From: Paenibacillus_AA sp045062745
GTDB lineage: Bacteria; Bacillota; Bacilli; Paenibacillales; NBRC-103111
Length of the DNA stretch: 64,000 nt
Direction of reading: 5' to 3'
NCBI RefSeq assembly: GCF_045062745.1
Contig: NZ_JBJGED010000002.1
Location: 124,001 to 188,000, forward strand
In this document: piece by piece, positions 42,135-49,831 of the stretch
Layout of the letters: each line of letters opens with the position of its first letter
Position numbering within the stretch: the first letter of the stretch is position 1
Made by a program: the position numbers and the translations under genes
Notes under the pieces: model-generated
The model's database searches: none
What the model was told of the DNA's origin: nothing
Seen by the model: the letters and a program-made list of their open reading frames with translations, nothing else

Positions 42135-44582
42135 TTATCGCGTCTCAACCACTTCATACAGATCCTTCTGAATCGACTTGCTCTCGACCGCTTCCTTCCA
42201 CGGATCCTTCGCCACGGACAAGGCGATATCCATCCGCTTGCAGAGCGATTCCCGATTGGTGTCATCTTGAATGTGAGCCCGAATGCTTTCGATCCCTACC
42301 CGGTTCACCCACTCGCTCGTCCGTTCTCCGTACTTCGCGGACTCGCGATAGTATTGCAGATAAGCCTCCGCATACTCGACCACTTCGTCCTCGGTCTTGA
42401 CGGTCAGGAGCAGATCGCCGGCCCGCACCTTCACCCCGCCGTTGCCGCCGGCATACAGCTCCCAGCCGCCGTCGATCGCCACGATGCCCAAGTCCTTGAT
42501 CCCGGATTCGGCGCAATTGCGCGGGCAAGCCGAGACCGCCATTTTGACCTTGGCCGGTGTATTGAGACGCTCGAACCGTTGCTCGAGCCGAATGCCCATT
42601 CCCATCGAATCCGCCGTACCGAACCGGCAGAAGTCGGCTCCTACGCAAGTTTTGACGGTGCGAAGCGCTTTGCCATACGCGTAACCGGAAGGCATATCCA
42701 GGTCGGCCCACATCGGGACGAGATCTTCCTTCCTGACCCCGAGCAAGTCGATGCGCTGTCCGCCCGTCAGCTTCACGGTCGGCACGTTGTACTTCTCGGC
42801 CACCTCCGCGATCCGCTTCAGCTGGGCCGGATTCGTCACGCCTCCATAGATGCGGGGGACGACGGAGTAGGTGCCGTCCTTCTGAATGTTCGCATGCATC
42901 CGCTCATTGACGAATCGGGACGACCGGTCGTCCTTGTACGTCTCGGGATTCAGCATCGCCAAGTAATAGTTGAGCGCCGGGCGGCACTTCGAGCAGCCCT
43001 CAGAGTGTTTCCAATCCAGCACATGCATCACTTCGCGCACATGGGTCAAGCCCTTCTCGCGGATGGATGCGACCAGCTCATCGTGCGACAGATTGGTACA
43101 GCCGCAGACCGTTTCTTTGCTGGCCGATTTGTCGAACGCGTCGCCGAGCGTACAGGCGAGCAGCTCGCTGACAAGCGGTTTGCAGCCCCCGCAGGAGCGG
43201 GAGGCGGTCGTACAGTTTTTGACCTCCTCGACCGAAGTCAATCCTTGATCGCGGATCGCCGAGCAGATCGTACCTTTGCTGACCCCGTTGCAGCCGCAGA
43301 TGATCGTGTCGTCGCTCAGATCCGCGACGCTTGCACTCGAGCTCCCCGCTCCGCTTTCCTTCAGCAGCGACGTTTTCTCCATACCTTCGATGCTCGTTCC
43401 GCTGCGGATCATCCCCATGAGCCGAGTCCCGTCGGACGTATCGCCGAACAGAACGGCTCCTACGATTTTGTTGTCCTGAATGACGACCTTCTTATAAATG
43501 CCGGAAAAATCGTCCTGCACGCGAATCGTCTTCGTGCCTTCCGTCTCCATGAACTGGCCGCCGGAGAACACATCGACGCCCGATACCTTCAGCTTCGTAT
43601 AGACGACCGATCCTTCGTACGGCTTCGTCTCCACCCCGGCGAGCCGCTTCGCCAGCACGGCGCCTTGCTCGAAGAGCGGTGCGACCAGGCCGTAAACGGT
43701 GCCCCGGTGCATGGCGCATTCCCCGACAGCGTAGATGTCTGCTAGGCTTGTTTCCAAGAAGTCGTTCACGACGATGCCGGGGTTCACTTCCAGGCCGGCC
43801 TGCTTTGCCAGCTCCACATTCGGCCGGATGCCGACCGCCATCACAATCAGATCCGCTTCCGCTACGGTACCGTCCTTGAACCGCAAGCCTTGCACCCTCG
43901 AATCGCCTATAATCGCCTCGGACTGCTTGCCGAGGAGAAAATTCATCCCTTGCGCTTCCAAGGCTTCTTGCAGCAGCTTCGACGCGGTCCGGTCGAGCTG
44001 ACGCTCCATGATCGTATCGACGATGTGGACGACGTCGACTTGCATGCCCAGATTCAGGAACCCCCGGGCCGCCTCCAGTCCGAGCAGCCCCCCGCCGATG
44101 ACGACCGCCTTCTTGTACGTCCGCGCCGCCTCCATCATCTTTTCGCAATCCTGAATCGTGCGGTACGCCATGACCCCTTCCTTGTCGGCTCCGGGGAGCG
44201 GCAGCATGAACGGATTCGAGCCCGTCGCGAGAATAAGCTTGTCATAAGGCACGACCGCCCCCTGGTCGCTGGTTATGTGTTTCCGCTCAGGATCGATCGC
44301 CACGATCGATTCGCCCCGCCTCAGCTCAATGCCGTTGTCGGCGTACCATTCGGTCGGGTGAGTCACAATATCGGCCACGCTCGAGCTGCCCGCCAGGACA
44401 TAGGAGAGCAAGATCCGGTTGTAGTTCGGATGCGGCTCCTTGCCGAATATCGTAATGGAATACCGGTCCGGCGCAAGCTTCAGCAAATGCTCGATCACAT
44501 TGACGCCCGCCATCCCGTTGCCCACTAGGACAAGCCTCTCTTTGCCCGAATCGTTCCGCGTACGGTTCATACTGTCATTCAT
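42135..44582 (-). CDS. nirB: NAD(P)H-dependent assimilatory nitrite reductase large subunit
   Basis: 815 residues. The FAD/NAD(P)H module comes first (VLVGNGMAGVNVIEHLLKL; VVIGGGLLGLEAARG). Next are two BFD-like [2Fe-2S] segments (IICGCNGVSKGTI ... CTTASRSCGGCKP and VCGCTNLSHDELV ... EGCSKCRPALN). The sulfite/nitrite reductase module ends the chain, with siroheme-[4Fe-4S] ligands in CVGADFCRFG and CPRNCAES. It performs the six-electron reduction of nitrite to ammonium. It is the second gene of the operon, 46 bp after narK. Confidence 0.95.
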   Translation of the reverse strand: MNDSMNRTRNDSGKERLVLVGNGMAGVNVIEHLLKLAPDRYSITIFGKEPHPNYNRILLSYVLAGSSSVADIVTHPTEWYADNGIELRRGESIVAIDPERKHITSDQGAVVPYDKLILATGSNPFMLPLPGADKEGVMAYRTIQDCEKMMEAARTYKKAVVIGGGLLGLEAARGFLNLGMQVDVVHIVDTIMERQLDRTASKLLQEALEAQGMNFLLGKQSEAIIGDSRVQGLRFKDGTVAEADLIVMAVGIRPNVELAKQAGLEVNPGIVVNDFLETSLADIYAVGECAMHRGTVYGLVAPLFEQGAVLAKRLAGVETKPYEGSVVYTKLKVSGVDVFSGGQFMETEGTKTIRVQDDFSGIYKKVVIQDNKIVGAVLFGDTSDGTRLMGMIRSGTSIEGMEKTSLLKESGAGSSSASVADLSDDTIICGCNGVSKGTICSAIRDQGLTSVEEVKNCTTASRSCGGCKPLVSELLACTLGDAFDKSASKETVCGCTNLSHDELVASIREKGLTHVREVMHVLDWKHSEGCSKCRPALNYYLAMLNPETYKDDRSSRFVNERMHANIQKDGTYSVVPRIYGGVTNPAQLKRIAEVAEKYNVPTVKLTGGQRIDLLGVRKEDLVPMWADLDMPSGYAYGKALRTVKTCVGADFCRFGTADSMGMGIRLEQRFERLNTPAKVKMAVSACPRNCAESGIKDLGIVAIDGGWELYAGGNGGVKVRAGDLLLTVKTEDEVVEYAEAYLQYYRESAKYGERTSEWVNRVGIESIRAHIQDDTNRESLCKRMDIALSVAKDPWKEAVESKSIQKDLYEVVETR

Positions 44583-44628
44583 AGTTGTCCGCTCCCTTCC
44601 TATCCTCTGTATCGTTTAATCGAATCGA

Positions 44629-45882
44629 TTAGATCGCTTCCGCCACCGGAGCGCCGTCCGATCCAGGTGCGCTTGCCTTGACTTTGCCGCCGTCACCGAT
44701 CCAGGTCCGTTTCCACTGCCCTTGCACTACGAACAAGAGCACGACACAGACGAGGGCGACCCCGCTCAGGATCAGGAATCCGGGCGTGAAGGAACCGGTG
44801 TAAAACTTCATATTGCCTAGAACTTTCGGTAGAAAATACCCGCCCAACCCGCCGGCCGCTCCGACGATGCCGGTCACGAGACCGATCTCGTTGCGGAATC
44901 GCTGCGGCACGAGCTGGAATACCGACCCGTTGCCCATCCCGAGGCACATCATGGCGACGAACAACAATCCGGTTACGAGCGAGATTCCCGGGAGCGTTGA
45001 GATGCAAGCCATCAGGATCGCGATGAGCCCATATAGCCCCATCAGCATGCGGATCCCGCCCAGCTTGTCGGCCAGCCAGCCGCCGATGGGACGGAAGAAG
45101 CTGCCGCCGATGACGCACAATGTGGTGAAATCCGCGGCACGGACCGCCGACAGGCCGTACTGGGTATTGAAGAAAATCGTCAGATAAGTGCTCATGCCTA
45201 CGAATCCGCCAAAGGTGACCCCATAGAGCGCACAAAACAACCAGCAATCCCGGAGCTTCAGCACGCGGGCATAATCGCTCCATCGCTTCGGAGCCGGACG
45301 ATTGGGACTGTTGCGGGCGAGCAGCGTGAACACGATCCATGTGACGGCGATCGGAATCATCGCGAGGCCGAAGACGACGTGCCAATCCCCGTAATGCTGC
45401 GCGATCCGGTTCGCGAACAACGTCGAGAAGATCGTACCGCTGTTCCCCGCTCCGGCAATGCCTAGAGCCAAGCCTTGATACTGAGGCGGGTACCAGGAGC
45501 TGGCGAGCGGCAGCGCCGCGGCGAAGCTGGCTCCGGCGATGCCCAGCAGCAGGGCGATCATGTACATTTCCTCGCGAGAGTCCGCGAACTGCCATCCCCA
45601 GACTAAGGGCACCAACGTGAGGACCATCCCGATTTGCGCCGTTAGCTTGGGTCCGATCTTATCTGTCAAATAACCTAACACAAGCCTAAGGATGGAGCCG
45701 CCCAATGTCGGCAAGGCGACCAGTGTCGCTTTCTGCGAGGCGTCCAATTGGAAATCCCCGGCGATGATGACGGCCAGCGGCCCGAGCAGCACCCACACCA
45801 TGAAGCTCATGTCGAAATACAGAAAAGCGCTGAACAACGACCCTATGTGCCCGCTTCTCCAAAAGCTTTTCCCCGCATTCAT
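44629..45882 (-). CDS. narK: Nitrate/nitrite transporter, NarK/NasA family (MFS)
   Basis: 417 residues with twelve membrane segments. The NNP signature glycine-rich motifs appear as GIAGASFAAALPLASSWYPP and GIVGAAGGLGGYFLPKVLG. It imports nitrate for assimilation. It is the first gene behind a leader of about 190 nt with an ANTAR-type attenuator, so transporter and both reductases are controlled together. GGGGAGAG precedes the ATG at 45882. Confidence 0.93.
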   Translation of the reverse strand: MNAGKSFWRSGHIGSLFSAFLYFDMSFMVWVLLGPLAVIIAGDFQLDASQKATLVALPTLGGSILRLVLGYLTDKIGPKLTAQIGMVLTLVPLVWGWQFADSREEMYMIALLLGIAGASFAAALPLASSWYPPQYQGLALGIAGAGNSGTIFSTLFANRIAQHYGDWHVVFGLAMIPIAVTWIVFTLLARNSPNRPAPKRWSDYARVLKLRDCWLFCALYGVTFGGFVGMSTYLTIFFNTQYGLSAVRAADFTTLCVIGGSFFRPIGGWLADKLGGIRMLMGLYGLIAILMACISTLPGISLVTGLLFVAMMCLGMGNGSVFQLVPQRFRNEIGLVTGIVGAAGGLGGYFLPKVLGNMKFYTGSFTPGFLILSGVALVCVVLLFVVQGQWKRTWIGDGGKVKASAPGSDGAPVAEAI

Positions 45883-45931
45883 CTCTCGTTCTCTCCCCTC
45901 AATCTGATTGGCGTTTCAAGGATGCAAGTAG

Positions 45932-45981
45932 AACAAATAGAGGCCGACACACGCACCCTCCCGGGGACGTCCATCGGCCTC
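45932..45981 (-). terminator. Attenuator terminator in the nitrate operon leader
   Basis: The RNA arms GAGGCCGA and UCGGCCUC (45974-45981 and 45940-45947) pair perfectly and are followed by UAUUUGUU. The hairpin lies about 50 nt before narK. Its 5' arm overlaps the loop and 3' arm of the preceding small hairpin, so the two cannot form together. Confidence 0.75.
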
Positions 45982-45988
45982 ATTGCCA
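45975..45988 (-). ncRNA. ANTAR-target hairpin P2 (antiterminator)
   Basis: RNA stem UGGC / GCCG closes the hexaloop AAUGAG, with A at loop position 1 and G at position 4, as required for ANTAR binding. Forming it takes bases from the terminator 5' arm. Confidence 0.7.
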
Positions 45989-46046
45989 GTGCTGCCACGA
46001 AGCTGTGGCGGCGTACAGTTCCGTTGTCATTGGTGTTGCAAGCTCC

Positions 46047-46064
46047 GGGTACATCATTGGACCC
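46047..46064 (-). ncRNA. ANTAR-target hairpin P1
   Basis: RNA stem GGGU / ACCC, a 1x1 mismatch and a C-G pair close the hexaloop AAUGAU, again A1 and G4. A further hexaloop hairpin (GCCAC-AGCUUC-GUGGC, 45994-46009) lies between P1 and P2 but lacks G4. Confidence 0.65.
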
Positions 46065-46075
46065 TTCACATGTTC

Positions 46076-46105
46076 ATTATAGTTCACTGAAGAATTAAAT
46101 GTCAA
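46076..46105 (-). promoter_or_regulatory. Sigma-A promoter of the nitrate assimilation operon
   Basis: On the minus strand TTGACA (46100-46105), 18-bp spacer, TATAAT (46076-46081): both boxes are perfect. The start site would be near 46069, giving a leader of about 187 nt before narK. Confidence 0.85.
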
Positions 46106-46116
46106 TATAGTTAACA
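46100..46116. promoter_or_regulatory. GlnR/TnrA box
   Basis: TGTCA-N7-TAACA matches the consensus TGTNA-N7-TNACA in every defined position. It overlaps the -35 of the nitrate operon, a position suited to repression by GlnR; a TnrA activation role would normally sit about 10 bp further upstream. Confidence 0.85.
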
Positions 46117-46222
46117 CCAAAATTATTATTTTGGCCTTATCGACAAGATTTCAATCGTTATGCTATATTATACGGTATATTATTTGACATGAGCTGTCAT
46201 TCAAACAATACGGGGGGGTTGA

Positions 46223-46900
46223 ATGATGCTGCAATCGTTTGTTCTGATCCGCTCTCACACCAATTCGCCGACTCCTCATTTAAGGTCTCCCCTCATATCG
46301 GACGTGCCGGACGACGTTGTGGATTCCGAACCTGGGGCCGTTTTAGATGAAGCGGGATTGCCGGAGTCCAAGCTGCGCAATATGGGCTTTCGGGTATTCG
46401 TCATCGACTCGCCCGACGTGCTGAAGACGGCACTCCCCCAGGCGGATGCGGCGCTGCTCTCGGTCGTGCCGAGCGAGCTGCCCGGCTGGAGACAGCGCAT
46501 CGTCTCGCAGCGCAGCGTGCCGATCTTGTGGTGGTGCGATTATTCGACCTTTCCGGGTTATGAGTGCAAGCTCGATCCCAGCCTGGACGGGATCCTCGGC
46601 CCCGGCATGTCCGCTCATGAGATTCACGGCGCTCTGCTGCTGTGCGTCAATCAATATTTTCAACGCACCGCGTGGCAGCAGGAGCGCGAGCAGCTGCTCG
46701 CCAAGCTGGAGGAGCGCAAGTGGATCGATCAAGCGAAACGGATCTTGAGCGAGATCAAGGGCATCTCCGAAGCCGAAGCCTATGAGGTGCTGCGCAAGCA
46801 AGCGATGAACGACCGCAAGCGGTTGGCCGACGTGGCGACCTCAATCGTGAAGGTGTACCAGCTGCTGCAGGAAGAGAATAAAGGGGGGCGCAGACGATGA
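46223..46900 (+). CDS. ANTAR-domain antitermination regulator (NasR/AmiR type)
   Basis: 225 residues. The C-terminal 60 residues are an ANTAR RNA-binding domain (WIDQAKRILSEIKGISEAEA, then YEVLRKQAMNDRKRLADVA). A coiled coil (REQLLAKLEERK) precedes it. The first 150 residues look like a receiver-type fold, but the phospho-acceptor position in DAALLSVVPSE is Ser rather than Asp, so it is a pseudo-receiver as in AmiR. No NIT nitrate-sensing domain is present. It is divergent from the nitrate operon, whose leader has the matching hairpins. The stop overlaps the next start (ATGA). Confidence 0.88.
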   Translation: MMLQSFVLIRSHTNSPTPHLRSPLISDVPDDVVDSEPGAVLDEAGLPESKLRNMGFRVFVIDSPDVLKTALPQADAALLSVVPSELPGWRQRIVSQRSVPILWWCDYSTFPGYECKLDPSLDGILGPGMSAHEIHGALLLCVNQYFQRTAWQQEREQLLAKLEERKWIDQAKRILSEIKGISEAEAYEVLRKQAMNDRKRLADVATSIVKVYQLLQEENKGGRRR

Positions 46901-47928
46901 TAGAGCTGCTGAAGGAAGTAGGGCGGGGCAAGCGGGGCGCTAGAGATTTGACTTATGAGGAAGCGAAGCAAGCGGCCGAGATGATCATGTCGGGGACCGC
47001 CGCCCCTGCGCAAATCGGAGCGTTTCTCGTGGCGGAGCGGATCAAGATGGAGTCGGTGGACGAACTGCTCGCCTTTATCGATACGCTCCGCGCCAGACGG
47101 CTGTCGCACCCGATGCCGGGCAGCCTCGACTGCGCGGGGCCGTATGACGGACGGACGCGCTCCTTCCTGGCTTCTCTGCCCACCGCCTTCGTCCTGGCCG
47201 CTTGCGGCCAGCCGACGGTGCTCCACGGCAGCCCGAGCTTGCCGCCCAAGTGGGGCGTGACATTGCCGGATGTGCTTCACGCGCTGGACGTTCCCGTCGG
47301 CGCATGCTCGCCATCCGCGCTCATGGCTGCGGCGGAACGAAGCGGGTTCCTGTTCGTGCCGACGGAATCGTGGTGTCCTCCGCTTCAGACGATACGCGAC
47401 ATCCGCACTCAACTGGGCCTTCGGACGGTATTCAACACTGCCGAGAAGTTGCTGCGCTTCGGCGAATCGACCTGTATGGCCGTAGGCGTCTTCCACGGCA
47501 CGGTGTTCGAGAAGGTGGCGCACCTGCTCATTCAGCTCGGCGTGACGAACGGCATCGTGGCCCAAGGCACGGAGGGCTCCGAGGATCTCGCCGTGGACAA
47601 GCGGACGCGCACGTATTTGATCCGCGACGGCAAGAGCGACCTGTTCATCGTCGACCCGGAGCTGTATGAGCTGCAGGTAGAGACGCCCGAGCAGGAGTGG
47701 ACCGCCTCCAGCCAAGCCGAGGCGGCGCTCTCCGTGCTGCGGGGCGAAGCCGGGCTGCCTGCGCTGAACGCGGTGCTCCTGAACGGTGCGGTGCGGCTCT
47801 GGATTGGCGGCAAGGCCGGTTCGATCGAGGAAGGCGTCTATCTCGCCCGGCACGCGATCGAGTCGGGCGCGGCGCTGGAGGCGTACACCCGCTGGCGGGA
47901 GGCACTGCTCCCGGTTTCTTCGCTGTAA
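46897..47928 (+). CDS. TrpD2-like glycosyltransferase family protein
   Basis: 343 residues of the anthranilate phosphoribosyltransferase fold: the N-terminal helical domain (LTYEEAKQAAEMIMSGTAAP, AQIGAFLVAERIK) is normal. The catalytic GTGGD loop of TrpD is replaced by CAGPYDGRTRSF, and KHGNR by LHGSPSLPPKWG. This points to the TrpD2/YbiB branch, not to tryptophan synthesis. It overlaps the ANTAR gene by 4 bp, so it belongs to the nitrate regulatory unit. Its role is unknown; YbiB relatives bind nucleic acid. Confidence 0.8.
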   Translation: MIELLKEVGRGKRGARDLTYEEAKQAAEMIMSGTAAPAQIGAFLVAERIKMESVDELLAFIDTLRARRLSHPMPGSLDCAGPYDGRTRSFLASLPTAFVLAACGQPTVLHGSPSLPPKWGVTLPDVLHALDVPVGACSPSALMAAAERSGFLFVPTESWCPPLQTIRDIRTQLGLRTVFNTAEKLLRFGESTCMAVGVFHGTVFEKVAHLLIQLGVTNGIVAQGTEGSEDLAVDKRTRTYLIRDGKSDLFIVDPELYELQVETPEQEWTASSQAEAALSVLRGEAGLPALNAVLLNGAVRLWIGGKAGSIEEGVYLARHAIESGAALEAYTRWREALLPVSSL

Positions 47929-47970
47929 GCCCTGCGCTGCCTGAGCTCGCGTTGCAAGATAAGCTCCCCT

Positions 47971-48639
47971 CTACCGGCTCTTGAGCCACGCAAGCATCGC
48001 CCACCGCCTCTCCTTCCGCCGCATGTACTTGGGCAGGCTGCGGTAGATGCTCCCGGTCTCGCGGAACGCGAGCTTCGCCTCGTCCTCCCTGCCTAGCTGG
48101 GTGTACAGCTTTCCCAGCTTGTAATACGCTTCGCACGAGGAGGAATGCTCGCGGCGGAACTGTTCGAGATAGCCGATCGCCCGCTCCGGATCGGCAGTAC
48201 CGACCGCCTCCGCCAGTCTAAGATACGGCTCCCCGTATTTCAGCCTCGGATTCATCTCCAGCCCTTGCACCATCAGCCGGACTCCTTCGTCGGTCTCCCC
48301 CAGCTTAACCAGACAGTACCCCATTTCATAGACAACCTCGGCGGAATCCTCCATAATGGGGCGAACCTGCTCGAGGTAGCCGAGCGCTTCTCTGAAGCGC
48401 TTTTTCTCGATGAGCAAGCGCGCCGCTTCGAGCTTGCTGCTCGTATGATGCGGGTTGGCCGCGAGCTCCTGCCGCAGCTGCGCCAGCCGTCGGTTGCGCT
48501 TGAGCGGTTTGACGAAGCTGGGGAACAGCCCGACGTAGCGGCGGTCCAGTAAGTACAAGACGATGAGCAGCACTAAGAGCGCTAGAAACGGATTGCCGAG
48601 CAGCCGCCACAACAGGACGAACCCGAGGATTTTGACCAT
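47971..48639 (-). CDS. Membrane-anchored TPR protein
   Basis: 222 residues from ATG 48639 (GGAGG 7 nt upstream). One N-terminal membrane segment (LLGNPFLALLVLLIVLYLLD) is followed by four to five tetratricopeptide repeats (SKLEAARLLIEKKRFREALG; AEVVYEMGYCLVKLGETDEG; SCEAYYKLGKLYTQLGREDE). It ends in a basic segment (KYMRRKERRW). Probably a cytosolic scaffold on the membrane; the partner is unknown. It converges on the TrpD2-like gene. Confidence 0.8.
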   Translation of the reverse strand: MVKILGFVLLWRLLGNPFLALLVLLIVLYLLDRRYVGLFPSFVKPLKRNRRLAQLRQELAANPHHTSSKLEAARLLIEKKRFREALGYLEQVRPIMEDSAEVVYEMGYCLVKLGETDEGVRLMVQGLEMNPRLKYGEPYLRLAEAVGTADPERAIGYLEQFRREHSSSCEAYYKLGKLYTQLGREDEAKLAFRETGSIYRSLPKYMRRKERRWAMLAWLKSR

Positions 48640-48771
48640 TCCCGTACCTCCATTCATTTTCCGCGAACCGATGATCGGCACTCGAATGTGCCTTTATTAT
48701 AACATCAAGAAAAGCTACCGCTAAAGCACGAATGCACTTCCTCGCTCGTCCCTTCCGGGGGCGGCAAACAC

Positions 48772-48809
48772 GAAAAACCGGGAGTGTACACCGCCGTACT
48801 CTCCCGGTT
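48772..48809 (-). terminator. Terminator of the 86-aa protein gene
   Basis: AACCGGGAG-T-GTAC paired with GTAC-T-CTCCCGGTT, loop ACCGCC, then TTTTTCG on the minus strand. It lies 24 bp past the stop. Confidence 0.85.
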
Positions 48810-48832
48810 CACTTCTGTGTCGCTGCGATTAG

Positions 48833-49093
48833 CTACAAGCGGCTCTTGGCGGCTTCCACCAGGCGGTCGAACAGCTCGTCGTCCTCTTCGATGGCGGCTT
48901 CCACCGCATCGATCTGCGCTTCAGTCCCCGATTCGTTCAGAAAATTGAGCGCATAGCTCCAGTCTTTCCCGCTCTTGCTCGAGAGCGTCAGCTCATAGGG
49001 CTGGGCGTGAGATTCGACGCGAAAGCTGACATGGCCGAGATAACCGTCTTCCTTGCTATGACTCATCGCCGCCTCGATAATAGTAACTTCCAT
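48833..49093 (-). CDS. Conserved hypothetical protein, 86 aa
   Basis: Start ATG 49093 with GGAGGCGAG upstream. The N-terminal half is beta-rich (EVTIIEAAMSHSKEDGYLGH, VSFRVESHAQPYELTLSSK); the second half is acidic and helical (EAQIDAVEAAIEEDDELFDR). It ends with its own terminator. No known domain is recognised; the composition suggests a small soluble cytosolic protein. Confidence 0.72.
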   Translation of the reverse strand: MEVTIIEAAMSHSKEDGYLGHVSFRVESHAQPYELTLSSKSGKDWSYALNFLNESGTEAQIDAVEAAIEEDDELFDRLVEAAKSRL

Positions 49094-49132
49094 TTCGCTC
49101 GCCTCCAGGTGTTAGGTTCTGTTTCCATATTT

Positions 49133-49831
49133 TTAATTAATGGGGTTAATAAATTGCCAGATAGCCGCTTCAGTCAAGCTCAAGTTCGTCTGTCCGGTTT
49201 CGTTGCGATACGGTTCTCGGGTACGAAAATAGTCGGCATGTCCGCCGATGAGCGGCAGTGCGACAATGTGGCACGGCGCATGCTGCCTCGAGTTCCATAG
49301 CGGTCCGCCATAACGGCCGCGCCGCCAGCCGCCCCAACTGCCGAGCCGGACAATCGGGTCCGGAATTCGACCGTTCGGGCCGGTCGGATATATGTACAGC
49401 GTCCGATCGCGCAGCGGTGCCGGGATCGGAACTTTGGGCGAGCCGATCTGCACGATCCGAGTCCCTTCGACCCCGATCCGCTCCAAGTGAGCGGCGGTCT
49501 GGACCGCCAGGACGCCCCCCGCGCTGTGACCGATCAGGGCGATCGTATCGCCCGCCTCATGCACGGCTCCGAGCTCGGCGGCCAACAGACCCGCCCTTCC
49601 GTTCGCATCGGTCAACCCGTGCCCCGTTCGACGCAGCCTCCACGGCAGGTCCTGCCTCACCTCGTTCAATTGCGCCAGCAACCGTCGGCTCCAATCCCCG
49701 TAAGGCATTAGCATGGAGACGAGCGGCGCCCGCCCAGCCGACTCCAGCCGGGATACCAGGACGTCCCGGATCGGCTCCATGAAATCGGTCGATGTCGCAA
49801 CGCCGGACAGGAAGATGAGCCGGTCGGTCAC
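49133..49831 (-). CDS. Alpha/beta-hydrolase-like esterase/lipase
   Basis: 232 residues. The nucleophile elbow GHSAGG lies near residue 100. A late His (GGHADYF, near 198) may complete the triad. The opening LIFLSGVATSTDFMEP is the usual first strand. There is no signal peptide. The ATG overlaps the stop of the pseudouridine synthase gene (ATGA), so it is translated from the same mRNA. The substrate is unknown. Confidence 0.78.
   Translation of the reverse strand: MTDRLIFLSGVATSTDFMEPIRDVLVSRLESAGRAPLVSMLMPYGDWSRRLLAQLNEVRQDLPWRLRRTGHGLTDANGRAGLLAAELGAVHEAGDTIALIGHSAGGVLAVQTAAHLERIGVEGTRIVQIGSPKVPIPAPLRDRTLYIYPTGPNGRIPDPIVRLGSWGGWRRGRYGGPLWNSRQHAPCHIVALPLIGGHADYFRTREPYRNETGQTNLSLTEAAIWQFINPIN

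Noticed and set aside
41703..43745. A 680-codon open frame on the plus strand opposite nirD and nirB
   Set aside because: Its composition is that of antisense DNA and it crosses two well-supported genes; no domain is seen.
46185..46199. TGACA-N5-TGTCA as a second GlnR box or as the -35 of the ANTAR gene
   Set aside because: The spacer is 5 instead of 7 and the half-sites are in the wrong order for GlnR. As a promoter it would leave too little room before the start codon.
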